DNA of 64,000 nt from CAWJFP01 sp963842155 (GTDB lineage: Bacteria > Pseudomonadota > Alphaproteobacteria > JACZXZ01): the NCBI GenBank assembly GCA_963842155.1, contig CAWJFP010000038.1:1-64000 (forward strand), given 5' to 3'. Below, in pieces: positions 38,089-46,012 of this stretch. The first letter of the stretch is position 1. Every line of letters begins with the position of its first letter. The position numbers were made by a program, and so were the translations under genes. The notes beneath the pieces were generated by a model. It worked only from the letters and a program-made list of their open reading frames with translations, was not told where the DNA came from and searched no databases.

Positions 38089-38718
38089 ATGGAGCGTGAC
38101 CGTGCAGGTTCGATGGGCACTGTGACCACCATGAAGGAGGCATCCGATACCTCGGATGGACATCTATGCGCCGACGAGATCATGGCCGCATTTGCCGCAC
38201 TATCAGCCGGGGACAAGCTGAAGCTCGATGGAATTGAAGGCGTTCGGCGCGGAGGAACGCGCTTCAGCCGCGGTGAGCTCATTCAAGAGACGCTTTGCCT
38301 GGTTCTCCTCGGTAAGCGCAAATGCCCCCGAGGTATTACTCTGATGGCATTTCTGGCGAAGACTATGCAAAGCATTGCCTCACACGATCGCGACCAGCAA
38401 CGGCTTCTCGTGCCGTTGGACGCTATCGCGCCCCAAGGCGAGTCAATGTCAGCTACCTCGCCGGTCAATAAGGCCGTCGAGGACACTGCTGCGGACGAAA
38501 TGAGGCGCCTAGCCCGCTCGCCCGAAACGGTTGAAGAGATACTTAATCTCTTTAACGACGATGAGAATGCCCAGTTCGTTCTGATTGCCTGGGCCGACGG
38601 TTGCCGTGGAGCGGCATTGCGCGAGGCCACGGGTCTCGACCAGGCCGATGTCGACTACGCGGCCAAACGCATTAGAGGCAGGATGAGAAAATTGTATCCG
38701 AATGGATGGACGGGATGA
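38089..38718 (+). CDS. Sigma-70-like (ECF-type) transcription factor
   Basis: 209 aa. Residues about 30-100 resemble sigma region 2 (LDGIEGVRRGGTRFSRGELIQETLCLVLLGKRKCPRGITLMAFLAKTMQSIASH). The C-terminus (AQFVLIAWADGCRGAALREATGLDQADVDYAAKRIRGRMRKL) looks like region 4 HTH. The protein therefore resembles the small sigma-like regulators found next to ImmA/IrrE genes in alphaproteobacteria. It diverges from the Ubl operon over 131 nt. Stop overlaps the next start (ATGA). Whether it is a true sigma factor is not proven; GC is below that of the core genes. Confidence 0.7.
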   Translation: MERDRAGSMGTVTTMKEASDTSDGHLCADEIMAAFAALSAGDKLKLDGIEGVRRGGTRFSRGELIQETLCLVLLGKRKCPRGITLMAFLAKTMQSIASHDRDQQRLLVPLDAIAPQGESMSATSPVNKAVEDTAADEMRRLARSPETVEEILNLFNDDENAQFVLIAWADGCRGAALREATGLDQADVDYAAKRIRGRMRKLYPNGWTG

Positions 38719-39165
38719 CAACGCCGAAAAAAGCAGATGCGGCTACCGAATTCGGTCGCGTCGAAGACGCGTTCGTTGATTCCATCATGAACGCCAGCGA
38801 GACTGAAATGCGCGCGGAAGTCAGCGCGGTCGGTGAAGATCCAGACGTCATCATTGGCAACTTTGACACTCTCTTAATCTCGGCTAAGGTGACGTGCGCG
38901 CAGCAGCGTCTTCTAAACGCTCAAGAAGAGCTGCGTGCGTTTCGTTCAACTTCCAAACAGACAAGTTCAGCTGAACGTGAAGTCCGCGCGTGCTCGATTT
39001 GAAGCCGCCCGCTCGCGCGATCGCAATTTATCCTCAAAGACGTTGCTTGCTGCGAGAAGCGGACAGGGCGCAACGGAACGCGATGTTGAAAGTCTCGTCG
39101 ACGATTTCGCTGAAGTGGAGCGACTAGAACGGGAGGCGGGAGACGATCATAGCAACCCCGGCTGA
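38715..39165 (+). CDS. Small helical protein of the sigma/ImmA operon, one +1 frameshift
   Basis: Start ATG 38715 overlaps the sigma gene stop (ATGA). First part: DAATEFGRVEDAFVDSIMNASETEMRAEV. A stop appears after SAEREVRACSI, but the other frame continues ARFEAARSRDRNLSSKTLLAARSGQGATERDVESLVDDFAEVERLE. Deleting one T near 38988 joins them; span is 3n+1, about 149 aa. Alpha-helical, acidic, no TM. In this position it could be an anti-sigma factor or an ImmA substrate, but that is inference. Confidence 0.6.
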
Positions 39166-39181
39166 ACGCATTCTCTTCGAT

Positions 39182-39838
39182 TTGGGAATCGCGAAGCCAA
39201 AAGACATTGATCTTGAGGCGATTGCTTGGAGCCGCGGCGCGGTTGTCCATTACCGCCCGCTCGACAAATGCGAGGCTACAATCGTCGGATCGAAGACTCG
39301 TGCGGTCATAACCGTCAACTCTGGCAGCATTCCAACCCGCAGGCGCTTTTCTTTAGCACACGAAATTGGCCATTGGCATTTTCACAAAGGCCGTGTCCTC
39401 TACTGCGGCACCTCGGATATTGGCAATCCAATCAACGCCGACGTGCTCAACCCAGAGCATGAGGCCGACGATTTCGCATCAGATCTTATTTTGCCGAACT
39501 ATCTCTTTCGACCTCTTGCACTCAAATTGAAGCGGCCCACCCTTTCGTTGATCCGTGAAATCGCCGACGAATTTCAAGCCAGTATAACCGCCACCTTCTT
39601 GAAGCTCGCCCAAAATGATCTGTTGCCGATCGTCATCGTCTGTCACACAAAGAGTCATCGGCGCTGGTTCCGGCGCTCCAATATGATTCCGCAATGGTGG
39701 TTTCCGCGCGAGGAACTCGACCCCGACAGCTTTGCCTTCGATATGCTCTTCAAGGGTGTAAGGGAAAATTCGAGTTCAAGAAAGATCGGAGCCGCCGCTT
39801 GGTTTGAGTTCCGGAATGTCGATCGTTTCGAGATTTAG
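39182..39838 (+). CDS. ImmA/IrrE-family zinc metallo-endopeptidase
   Basis: At least 218 aa. The zinc motif is HEIGHWHFH (HExxH), preceded by RRRFSLA, with EHEADDFASDLILP supplying the third ligand; these are hallmarks of ImmA/IrrE. IVGSKTRAVITVNSGSIPTRRRF is typical of the N-terminal half. The given start is TTG 39182, yet homologous-looking residues (ATPAERILFDLG) continue upstream in frame to an ATC/ATA pair at 39146-39151 behind GGGAG, so the true start is probably there and non-canonical or mis-sequenced. ImmA-type proteases cleave repressors or anti-sigma-like proteins. It overlaps the small helical gene. Confidence 0.85.
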   Translation: MGIAKPKDIDLEAIAWSRGAVVHYRPLDKCEATIVGSKTRAVITVNSGSIPTRRRFSLAHEIGHWHFHKGRVLYCGTSDIGNPINADVLNPEHEADDFASDLILPNYLFRPLALKLKRPTLSLIREIADEFQASITATFLKLAQNDLLPIVIVCHTKSHRRWFRRSNMIPQWWFPREELDPDSFAFDMLFKGVRENSSSRKIGAAAWFEFRNVDRFEI

Positions 39839-40012
39839 GAACAATCGTTCTTGCTTCCCGGCGATGAAATTCTAACAATCCTGACTCTACCACCAGAGGC
39901 CATCACCTGAGATGTGTCCTCCTCCCACACTGCGCGCGGGAACCACCCACAAAGGGGGAGAGGGGTTTCGTTTCGACCCTCGCTGTCCGCCGCACGGCAA
40001 TTTCTCTCGCTT

Positions 40013-41117
40013 CTAAACGCTAGCCACCGAGTGCGCGGCGACCGCCTTCTCGTCCCATTCCAGCCCGAGGCCGGGCCGGTCCGGAATATGCAGCGCGCCG
40101 TCCTTGACCTCATAGGGCTCGCGCAGGATCGGGTCCGCCCAATCCTGCCATTCGAGCCAATGCGCCGTCTCGCTCACCCGCATCATATGGGCGGCGACCT
40201 CGGGATAGAGATGGGTGGAGATGGGGATGCCGGCCGCCGCGGCAATGGCGGCGGCGCGCTGCCAGCCCGTCACGCCGCCGATGCGCATGAAATCCGGCAT
40301 GACGTAGTCGCAGGCCTTCATCTGCAAGGCGTTGTGGAGCGCGCGCGGCCCGTAGAAATTCTCGCCGAGCTGGACCGGCGTCTTGAGGTCGGCCGCGAGC
40401 CGCGCATGGCCCTCCAGATTGTCGTATTGGATCGGCTCCTCGATCCAGGCCAGGCCGAGATCGTCGATCGCGTGGCAGCGTTCCAGCGCCTCGCCGAGAT
40501 GGAGCCCCTGGTTGAAATCGACCATGAGGCTCATCTCGCTCCCGACCGCCTCGCGCACCGCCGCGATCGCCGCGAGATCGTCGGCCAGGCGCTGGCGGCC
40601 GAGACGCAGCTTGAGGCCCTTGAAGCCGCCTTCGTCGCGCAGCTCGACGGCCTCACGCGCAAGCTCGGCGGCGGGCTTGAGCCAGAGGCCATTGCTGTTG
40701 TAGGCGGGCACGGCGCCGGTGCTGCCGCCGAGCAGCACGCAAAGCGGCAGGTCGGCCGCGCGCGCGAGCGCATCCCAGGCGGCCATGTCGATCCCCGCCA
40801 CGGCCACCATCGCCATGCCCTCATAGCCCAGGAATTGCAGCGAGCGGCGGCCCGCCTCGTAGAATTCGACCGGGGCGACCCGGCGGCCCTTGAGCATCTC
40901 GCCGAGATCCTGGAGTGCGGGAACGAGATAGCGCATCGCCTTGGGGACATAGGGCTCGAGATAGCTGCGCCCCGTCACGCCCTCCTCGGTCTGGAGATCG
41001 ATCAGGATCAAGGGCCATTCGGCGATGGACGCGATGCGCGCGACGACGGGCCGCGCCAGCTTGAGCACGCACCGGGCGCGCCCGAACGCTCTTGAGCGTC
41101 AATTTCTCGAAAGCCAT
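40013..41117 (-). CDS. Mandelate racemase/muconate lactonizing enzyme family (enolase superfamily), one +1 frameshift
   Basis: Start ATG 41117 (MAFEKLTLKSVRARPV); one extra base near 41070 shifts the frame, then LKLARPVVARIASIAEWPLILIDL continues. N-terminal capping domain, then the (beta/alpha)7 barrel: KGLKLRLGRQ (Lys-x-Lys catalytic pair), LMVDFNQGL (Asp metal ligand), WIEEPI (Glu ligand), QLGENFYG (Glu ligand) and STHLYPEVAAHMM (His general base). These are the mandelate-racemase subgroup residues. Span 3n+1, about 367 aa. Dehydratase or racemase on a sugar acid or similar; substrate unknown. Confidence 0.87.
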
Positions 41118-41220
41118 CCGGCACCCCCTCCGGCGAGACGCGCGCGAGGGCGCTATTCTCTCACGCGCCGTCCGCGAGGTCGACTCGGGCGCTCCTATCG
41201 CGCGGGGCGGCGCGCGCCGC

Positions 41221-42690
41221 CTAGGAGGCCGGGGGGAAAGCGCTGCAAATCTGCTCGACGGTCCGGCGGGGCGGCGGCACGCTGCCGCCGAGCTGCGAGA
41301 CGATCCGCCCATAGTCGGGCGACTGCAGCACCATGGCGCTGCCGAGATCGATGAGGCTGTCGATCTCGCCCGGCGAGAGCGTCCAGCTCGTCGCGATGCT
41401 GTGGAAACTGCGCCGGCAGTCGTAATTCGCCAGCATGTCGAAATCGACCAGCACCACCGCCTTGGCGCCTTTTTCGAGCTGCCCCCCGGTGAGGCTGTCG
41501 ATCTGGCCCAGAAGCTGAAAGCTTACCGCGTCGATCGGCGTGCCGATCGCGGTCAGCACCGTGTCGACGAAGCCGGGCGGCGAGGCCTGGCGCCCATAGC
41601 CGGTCGTGTCCTGGTTCCGCGCGTTGACCACGACAAGGAGCAGCCGCGTGATCTTCTTGGTGTTGATCCAGGCGAGGAAAGAGGGCGACATGTCGGTCGA
41701 GCTGAGGAGCTGCATGGGCAGCCCGAGGCCGAGATTGTCGGCGAGGCCGCCGTCGAGCAGCTGGATATAGCGCTGCTGCCCATAATGGTTGAGATAGCCG
41801 CGCGCGACGGTGCCGGCCCGGTAGTTGGCGAGATTCTCCCCCGCGGGATAGGCGACGCCCGCCAGCAGATCGGCCGCGAGATCGCCGACGAGGGTCGTGG
41901 GGGCGGGGCCGTCCGCCGTCGTCTGCCAGCCCGAGCCCGGCCGCGCCGCCGCCTCGTCCTGCGTCGGGCAAGGGGCGTAGCTGACGATCGTCTGGGCGCT
42001 GAAGACGGGCGGGAAGGCGGCGGAGGCCGCGACCGCGTCGGCGATCCTGACGCGGGTGAGGTCGGCGCAGAGCAGGTCGAACTGATCTTGCGTGAAGGAG
42101 AAGCGGCTCCCGGCCGTCATGTCGGTCGCGTTGAGCACCGTGTAGGGCCGCCGGCGCGGGGGCTTGTCGGCCGCGATGAGGTCGGCATAGGTCTTCTGCC
42201 CGAAAAGCCTGTCCGCGAACAGGCCGGAAAGCAGCTGGATGCGCGCGCCGAACAGCTCGGTCGGGCTAAGCGCCGCCCGCTCGACAAGCGCCAGGTCGAT
42301 GTCCTGATGGAGGAAGTCCTTTTCGAAGGCGTCGAGCCCATCCGCGCCGTTGAGGGCGAAATAGGCCGCCATGACGCTGCCGCCCGAGACGGAGGAAACG
42401 ACGTCGATCTCGTCCGCCATGGTGAGCGGGCCGCCCGGCAAGGGAAGCTTCGTCGCGGCCAGCGCGCGCAGCACGCCGTCGGCGAGGGCCGCCGCGCGGG
42501 TGCCGCCGCCCGAGAAGGTCACGATCACCCCGGTCTTCTCGATCTGCTTGGGCGCCTGGGCATCGAGGACGACATAGCGGTAGCCCGCATGCTGGTCGAT
42601 GCGCGCGAGCTGGGCGGTCTCGACGGGCGCCGCGCAAGCGGCGAGAGCCGACAACGAGGCCGTCAAAGCGAGGCGGCGAAGCCCGCTCAT
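41221..42690 (-). CDS. Patatin-like phospholipase lipoprotein
   Basis: 489 aa from ATG 42690. Signal with lipobox LSALAAC, so likely anchored to a membrane as a lipoprotein. Patatin hydrolase core: oxyanion loop SGGGTRAAA, nucleophile elbow VSGGS (GxSxG-type) and catalytic dyad Asp in DGGLADN. The remaining length (about 330 residues) includes SRFSFTQDQFDLLCADLTRVRIADAVAASAAFPPVF, usual in bacterial patatins. Start overlaps the end of the 90-aa gene by 4 nt (ATGA). Could act on phospholipids in the envelope. Confidence 0.88.
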   Translation of the reverse strand: MSGLRRLALTASLSALAACAAPVETAQLARIDQHAGYRYVVLDAQAPKQIEKTGVIVTFSGGGTRAAALADGVLRALAATKLPLPGGPLTMADEIDVVSSVSGGSVMAAYFALNGADGLDAFEKDFLHQDIDLALVERAALSPTELFGARIQLLSGLFADRLFGQKTYADLIAADKPPRRRPYTVLNATDMTAGSRFSFTQDQFDLLCADLTRVRIADAVAASAAFPPVFSAQTIVSYAPCPTQDEAAARPGSGWQTTADGPAPTTLVGDLAADLLAGVAYPAGENLANYRAGTVARGYLNHYGQQRYIQLLDGGLADNLGLGLPMQLLSSTDMSPSFLAWINTKKITRLLLVVVNARNQDTTGYGRQASPPGFVDTVLTAIGTPIDAVSFQLLGQIDSLTGGQLEKGAKAVVLVDFDMLANYDCRRSFHSIATSWTLSPGEIDSLIDLGSAMVLQSPDYGRIVSQLGGSVPPPRRTVEQICSAFPPAS

Positions 42691-42959
42691 GGCAGGTCCG
42701 CCACGCCGCCCGCGGCGACCGGCTCCAGCGTAACGAGCTGCGCCTGGTCCTTTGTGAAGGCGCCCACGACAAGGGTGGTCTTGCGCCAGTCGGGCGCGCC
42801 GGAAGCATCCAGCGTCTCGAAGGTCTTGTCGCCGGACTGGACCTGGAACGGCGCGCCGATCTCGCCCGCCGCATCGACATATTGCCCGTTGACATAGACG
42901 TCGTCGCTGTTGCCGGATGCGCCGTCCGGCCGCACGACCTTGACCCAAGTCAGCGCCAT
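42687..42959 (-). CDS. Small hypothetical protein upstream of patatin
   Basis: 90 aa, beta-rich (TWVKVVRPDGASGNSDDVYVNGQYVDAAGEIGAPFQVQSG), without signal or TM helix. Overlaps the patatin gene by ATGA and so is translationally coupled to it. A putative cofactor or chaperone for the lipase is a guess. No family recognised. Confidence 0.65.
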   Translation of the reverse strand: MALTWVKVVRPDGASGNSDDVYVNGQYVDAAGEIGAPFQVQSGDKTFETLDASGAPDWRKTTLVVGAFTKDQAQLVTLEPVAAGGVADLP

Positions 42960-43130
42960 GGAGCGCTCCCCCCCAAGAGATTTTCAGCTAGCGTATTTGT
43001 ACATTGCGAGGCCAGCCATTACAACTTTTGCGACAGAAGCCGCGCGGCTTGACGCCGCCACTGCCGCCGGCCTTGATGGCCGCCGCGAATGCACCCCGGG
43101 GGTTTCGCCGCCCATGCCCTATGGCTCCCC

Positions 43131-44657
43131 ATGAGCTACAACTCGCTGCGCGACTTCATGGCGCGGCTCGAGCGCGCAGGCCAGCTCGCCCGGGTGAGCG
43201 CGCCGGTCTCGCCCATTCTCGAGATGACCGAGATCCAGACGCGCCTCCTGGCCGAAGGCGGGCCGGCCGTGCTGTTCGAGAACGTCGTCGGCCCCCCCGA
43301 TCAGAACAACCCGCAGGGCGCGCGCTACGCCATGCCGGTGCTGGTCAATCTCTTCGGCACCGTCGAGCGCGTGGCCTGGGGCATGGAGCGCGAGCCCGCG
43401 AGCTTGCGCGAGCTGGGCGAGACGCTCGCCTTCCTGCGGCAGCCCGAGCCGCCCGGCGGCTGGCGCGAGGCCTTCCAGATGCTGCCGCTGTTGCGCCAGG
43501 TGATGACGATGAAACCGCGCCAGGTGCGCGAGGCGCCCTGCCAGGAGGTGGTGGAGGAGGGGGAGGCGGTCGATCTCGCGCGGCTGCCGGTGCAGACCTG
43601 CTGGCCGGGCGAGCCCGCGCCGCTCATCACCTGGCCCCTCGTCGTCACCAAGGGGCCCGGCGAGACGCGCGAGGACGGCTACAATCTCGGCATCTACCGC
43701 ATGCAGCTTGTCGGGCGGAACCGGACGCTGATGCGCTGGCTGCGCCATCGCGGCGGCGCGCAGCATCTCAGGCGCTGGAAGGAGGAGCGAAGCGAGCCCA
43801 TGCCGGCGGCCGCGGTGATCGGCGCCGATCCCGGCATCATGCTCGCCGCCGTCACGCCGGTGCCGGACACGCTCAGCGAATATCAGTTCGCCGGCCTCTT
43901 GCGCGGGCAGAAGGTCGAGCTCGTCGATTGCAAGACCGTGCCGCTCCAGGTGCCGGCCACGGCCGAGATCGTGCTGGAGGGCCATGTCAGCCTCGAGGAC
44001 GAGCGGGAGGAGGGGCCCTATGGCGACCATACGGGCTATTACAACGCGGTCGAGCGCTTCCCCGTCTTCACGGTGAGCGCGGTCACCCGGCGGCGCGAGC
44101 CCATCTATCTCTCGACCTTCACCGGCCGGCCGCCCGACGAGCCCTCGATCCTCGGCCAGGCGCTCAACGAGCTCTTCATCCCGCTGTTGCGCCAGCAATT
44201 CCCCGAGATCGTCGATTTCTGGCTGCCGCCCGAGGGCTGCTCCTACCGCATCGCCGTCGTCTCGATGCGCAAGGCCTATCCCGGCCATGCCAAGCGCGTG
44301 ATGATGGGCGTCTGGTCCTATCTGCGCCAGTTCATGTATTCGAAATGGGTCATCGTGGTGGACGACGATATCGACGCGCGCGACTGGAAGGACGTGATGT
44401 GGGCGATCGCCACGCGCATGGACCCGGCGCGCGACATCACCTTGGTCGAGAACACGCCCATCGACTATCTCGATTTCGCCTCGCCCGAATCGGGGCTGGG
44501 CTCGAAGATCGGCCTCGACGCCACGAACAAATGGCCGCCCGAGACCAAGCGCGACTGGGGCCGCAAGATCCGCATGAGCCGGGAGGTGATCGACGAGGTC
44601 ACCCGCAAATGGCCCTCCCTCGGGCTCCCCGGCTCGGGCAAGCCGATCTGGAAGTAA
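43131..44657 (+). CDS. ubiD: UbiD-family prenyl-FMN-dependent decarboxylase
   Basis: 508 aa from ATG 43131 (MSYNSLRDFMARLERAGQ). UbiD-type (de)carboxylase using prenylated FMN. Signatures: GWREAFQMLPLLRQVMTMKPRQV, DGYNLGIYRMQ and EGPYGDHTGYYN, the conserved flavin/metal loop, with WRQ-type C-terminal parts. UbiD in the strict sense decarboxylates 3-polyprenyl-4-hydroxybenzoate for ubiquinone; other family members act on aromatic or acrylic acids. No UbiX nearby. Given the single chromosomal-looking copy, a ubiquinone role is a reasonable guess. Confidence 0.9.
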   Translation: MSYNSLRDFMARLERAGQLARVSAPVSPILEMTEIQTRLLAEGGPAVLFENVVGPPDQNNPQGARYAMPVLVNLFGTVERVAWGMEREPASLRELGETLAFLRQPEPPGGWREAFQMLPLLRQVMTMKPRQVREAPCQEVVEEGEAVDLARLPVQTCWPGEPAPLITWPLVVTKGPGETREDGYNLGIYRMQLVGRNRTLMRWLRHRGGAQHLRRWKEERSEPMPAAAVIGADPGIMLAAVTPVPDTLSEYQFAGLLRGQKVELVDCKTVPLQVPATAEIVLEGHVSLEDEREEGPYGDHTGYYNAVERFPVFTVSAVTRRREPIYLSTFTGRPPDEPSILGQALNELFIPLLRQQFPEIVDFWLPPEGCSYRIAVVSMRKAYPGHAKRVMMGVWSYLRQFMYSKWVIVVDDDIDARDWKDVMWAIATRMDPARDITLVENTPIDYLDFASPESGLGSKIGLDATNKWPPETKRDWGRKIRMSREVIDEVTRKWPSLGLPGSGKPIWK

Positions 44658-44660
44658 AAG

Positions 44661-44720
44661 CTCCCTCTCCTCACGAAGGGTGGGAGAGGGCGGCGCGAAG
44701 CGACGGGCGGGTGAGGGGGC
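44661..44720 (+). repeat. DUF559-flanking palindromic repeat, copy A
   Basis: CTCCCTCTCCTCACGAAGG ... GGGTGAGGGGGC. The same unit recurs at 45161-45224, and inverted at 45055-45126. A degenerate copy starts near 45887. Confidence 0.7.
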
Positions 44721-44727
44721 GTAACTC

Positions 44728-45051
44728 ATGACCCGCGCGCGGACGCTGCGCCGTAACATGACCGACGCCGAGCGACGTCTTTGGCAGGCGATCCGCGCAC
44801 GCCAGCTCGGCGGAGCCAAATTCCGCCGCCAAGCGCCGCTCGGACGCTATATCGTCGACTTCGCCTGCTACGAATCGCGGCTCGTTATCGAAATCGACGG
44901 CGGCCAGCATGCCGAGCCAACGACGCATGAAATCATGCGTAGCCGATTTCTCACGGCGGGCGGCTTTCGCATTCTCCGTTTTTGGAACAATGACGTGATG
45001 GAGAATTTACCGGGCGTGTTGGCGACTATTCGCGCGGCGCTTGGGCAATAA
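44728..45051 (+). CDS. DUF559 domain protein (Vsr-like endonuclease fold)
   Basis: 107 aa. Typical DUF559: LRRNMTDAERRLWQAIRARQLGGAKFRRQAPLGRYIVDFACYESRLVIEIDGGQHA..., with the restriction-endonuclease-type D/E-x-D (VDFACYE and EIDGGQH) residues of the Vsr/very-short-patch repair superfamily. ILRFWNNDVMENLPGVLATI closes the domain. DNase activity is inferred from fold, not shown. The gene is bounded on both sides by the 44661/45055 repeat, as is often seen for DUF559 genes, which suggests it moves with the repeat. Confidence 0.85.
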   Translation: MTRARTLRRNMTDAERRLWQAIRARQLGGAKFRRQAPLGRYIVDFACYESRLVIEIDGGQHAEPTTHEIMRSRFLTAGGFRILRFWNNDVMENLPGVLATIRAALGQ

Positions 45052-45054
45052 TAA

Positions 45055-45126
45055 GCCCCCCTCACCGGCGCCAAGCCGCTTCGCGCCTTGGCGCTTTCCT
45101 CTCCCACCGCTCCGCGGGGGAGAGGA
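45055..45126 (-). repeat. DUF559-flanking palindromic repeat, inverted copy
   Basis: Starts GCCCCCCTCACCGGCG and ends CTCTCCCACCGCTCCGCGGG; opposite orientation to copy A (44661-44720), so the DUF559 gene lies between inverted copies. Confidence 0.6.
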
Positions 45127-45160
45127 GAATCAACCCTCGCCCCAAGCGAGAGGAGAATTA

Positions 45161-45224
45161 CCCCTCTCCCCACGAAGTGTGGGAGAGGGTGGCCCGGCGC
45201 GAAGCGACGGGCGGGTGAGGGGGC
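45161..45224 (+). repeat. DUF559-flanking palindromic repeat, copy B
   Basis: CCCCTCTCCCCACGAAGTG ... GAAGCGACGGGCGGGTGAGG. Nearly the same as copy A over its length. Confidence 0.7.
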
Positions 45225-45263
45225 TGCGAATTCGAGCTGACCGGAAAATGCCATAGCGTCGGA

Positions 45264-45551
45264 TCAAATCGCGGATGGCCAGTTTCGAGCGCCGTGCAAG
45301 ACGCGGAGGATTTCGACGGCCTCCCGACTCACCCGATAGGCGATGATGAAGGGCGGTATCACGAGCTCGCGCGTGCCCGGCACGCGGCCCGGCTTGCCCC
45401 TGTTGGGCATATCGGCGAGGGCCAACGCCGCGCCGACGAGATGATTGATCGTTCTCTCGGTTTCCGCGCCCGAGCGGGTCGCCTCCGACCAATTGCGAAT
45501 CTGTGTCAGGTCCTCCACTGCGGTATTGGCCCAGTGGACGGAATATGTCAT
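45264..45551 (-). CDS. RelE/ParE-family toxin
   Basis: 95 aa. Compact ParE/RelE fold: YSVHWANTAVEDLTQIRNWSEATRSGAETERTINHLVGAALALADMPNRGKPGRVPGTRELVIPPFIIAYRVSREAVEILRVLHGARNWP, with the central RELVIPPFIIAYRV strand and the final HGARNWP typical of ParE-type toxins. Likely acts on gyrase or ribosomal mRNA. Encoded immediately after its antitoxin, with ATGA overlap (45548-45551). Confidence 0.9.
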   Translation of the reverse strand: MTYSVHWANTAVEDLTQIRNWSEATRSGAETERTINHLVGAALALADMPNRGKPGRVPGTRELVIPPFIIAYRVSREAVEILRVLHGARNWPSAI

Positions 45552-45832
45552 TTAGGGCGGCGCTTGCGCCGCATCTTAGGCCGCAGCTTTTCATTGGCTG
45601 TCCCCCATGAATCGACCCAGGCTTGGACTGCGTCGTGGGGGACGAGCAGGCCTTTGTCGGCATCGGCCAACCCTTGGCGTATCGCCGAAACCTGCCAGGC
45701 TTCGCGGTCGACATATTCCTCGACGGCCTTTTCCACGACATAGGACCGTGACCGCTCGATGGCCGCGGCGAGCGCGTCGATCTTGTCGCCGAGCTCCGGC
45801 TTTACGCGGACGCTCAAATGGGTTTTGCTCAT
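45548..45832 (-). CDS. Ribbon-helix-helix (CopG-type) antitoxin
   Basis: 94 aa from ATG 45832 (MSKTHLSVRVKPELGDKI), chosen for GGAGG 6 nt upstream. N-terminal RHH DNA-binding fold (THLSVRVKPELGDKIDALAAAIERSRSYVVEKAVEEYV), then a C-terminal helix that would wrap the toxin. Expected to repress its own operon and neutralise the ParE-like toxin. C-terminus is very basic (LRPKMRRKRRPK). Confidence 0.88.
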   Translation of the reverse strand: MSKTHLSVRVKPELGDKIDALAAAIERSRSYVVEKAVEEYVDREAWQVSAIRQGLADADKGLLVPHDAVQAWVDSWGTANEKLRPKMRRKRRPK

Positions 45833-46012
45833 GGCGCGCCTCCTGTGTGACAACGTAGCACATTCTGGCCGCGCCGTCGATGAAGGAGCCCCCTTTTCCC
45901 ACTAGATGTGGGAGGGTGAGGAGCGTCGGGCTGGCGCTTCCCGGCGCCGATCCCATATTAAGACCAGCGCGAATTCCCGCGCCCGAATTCCCCATCCGGA
46001 AAGCCCGTTACC

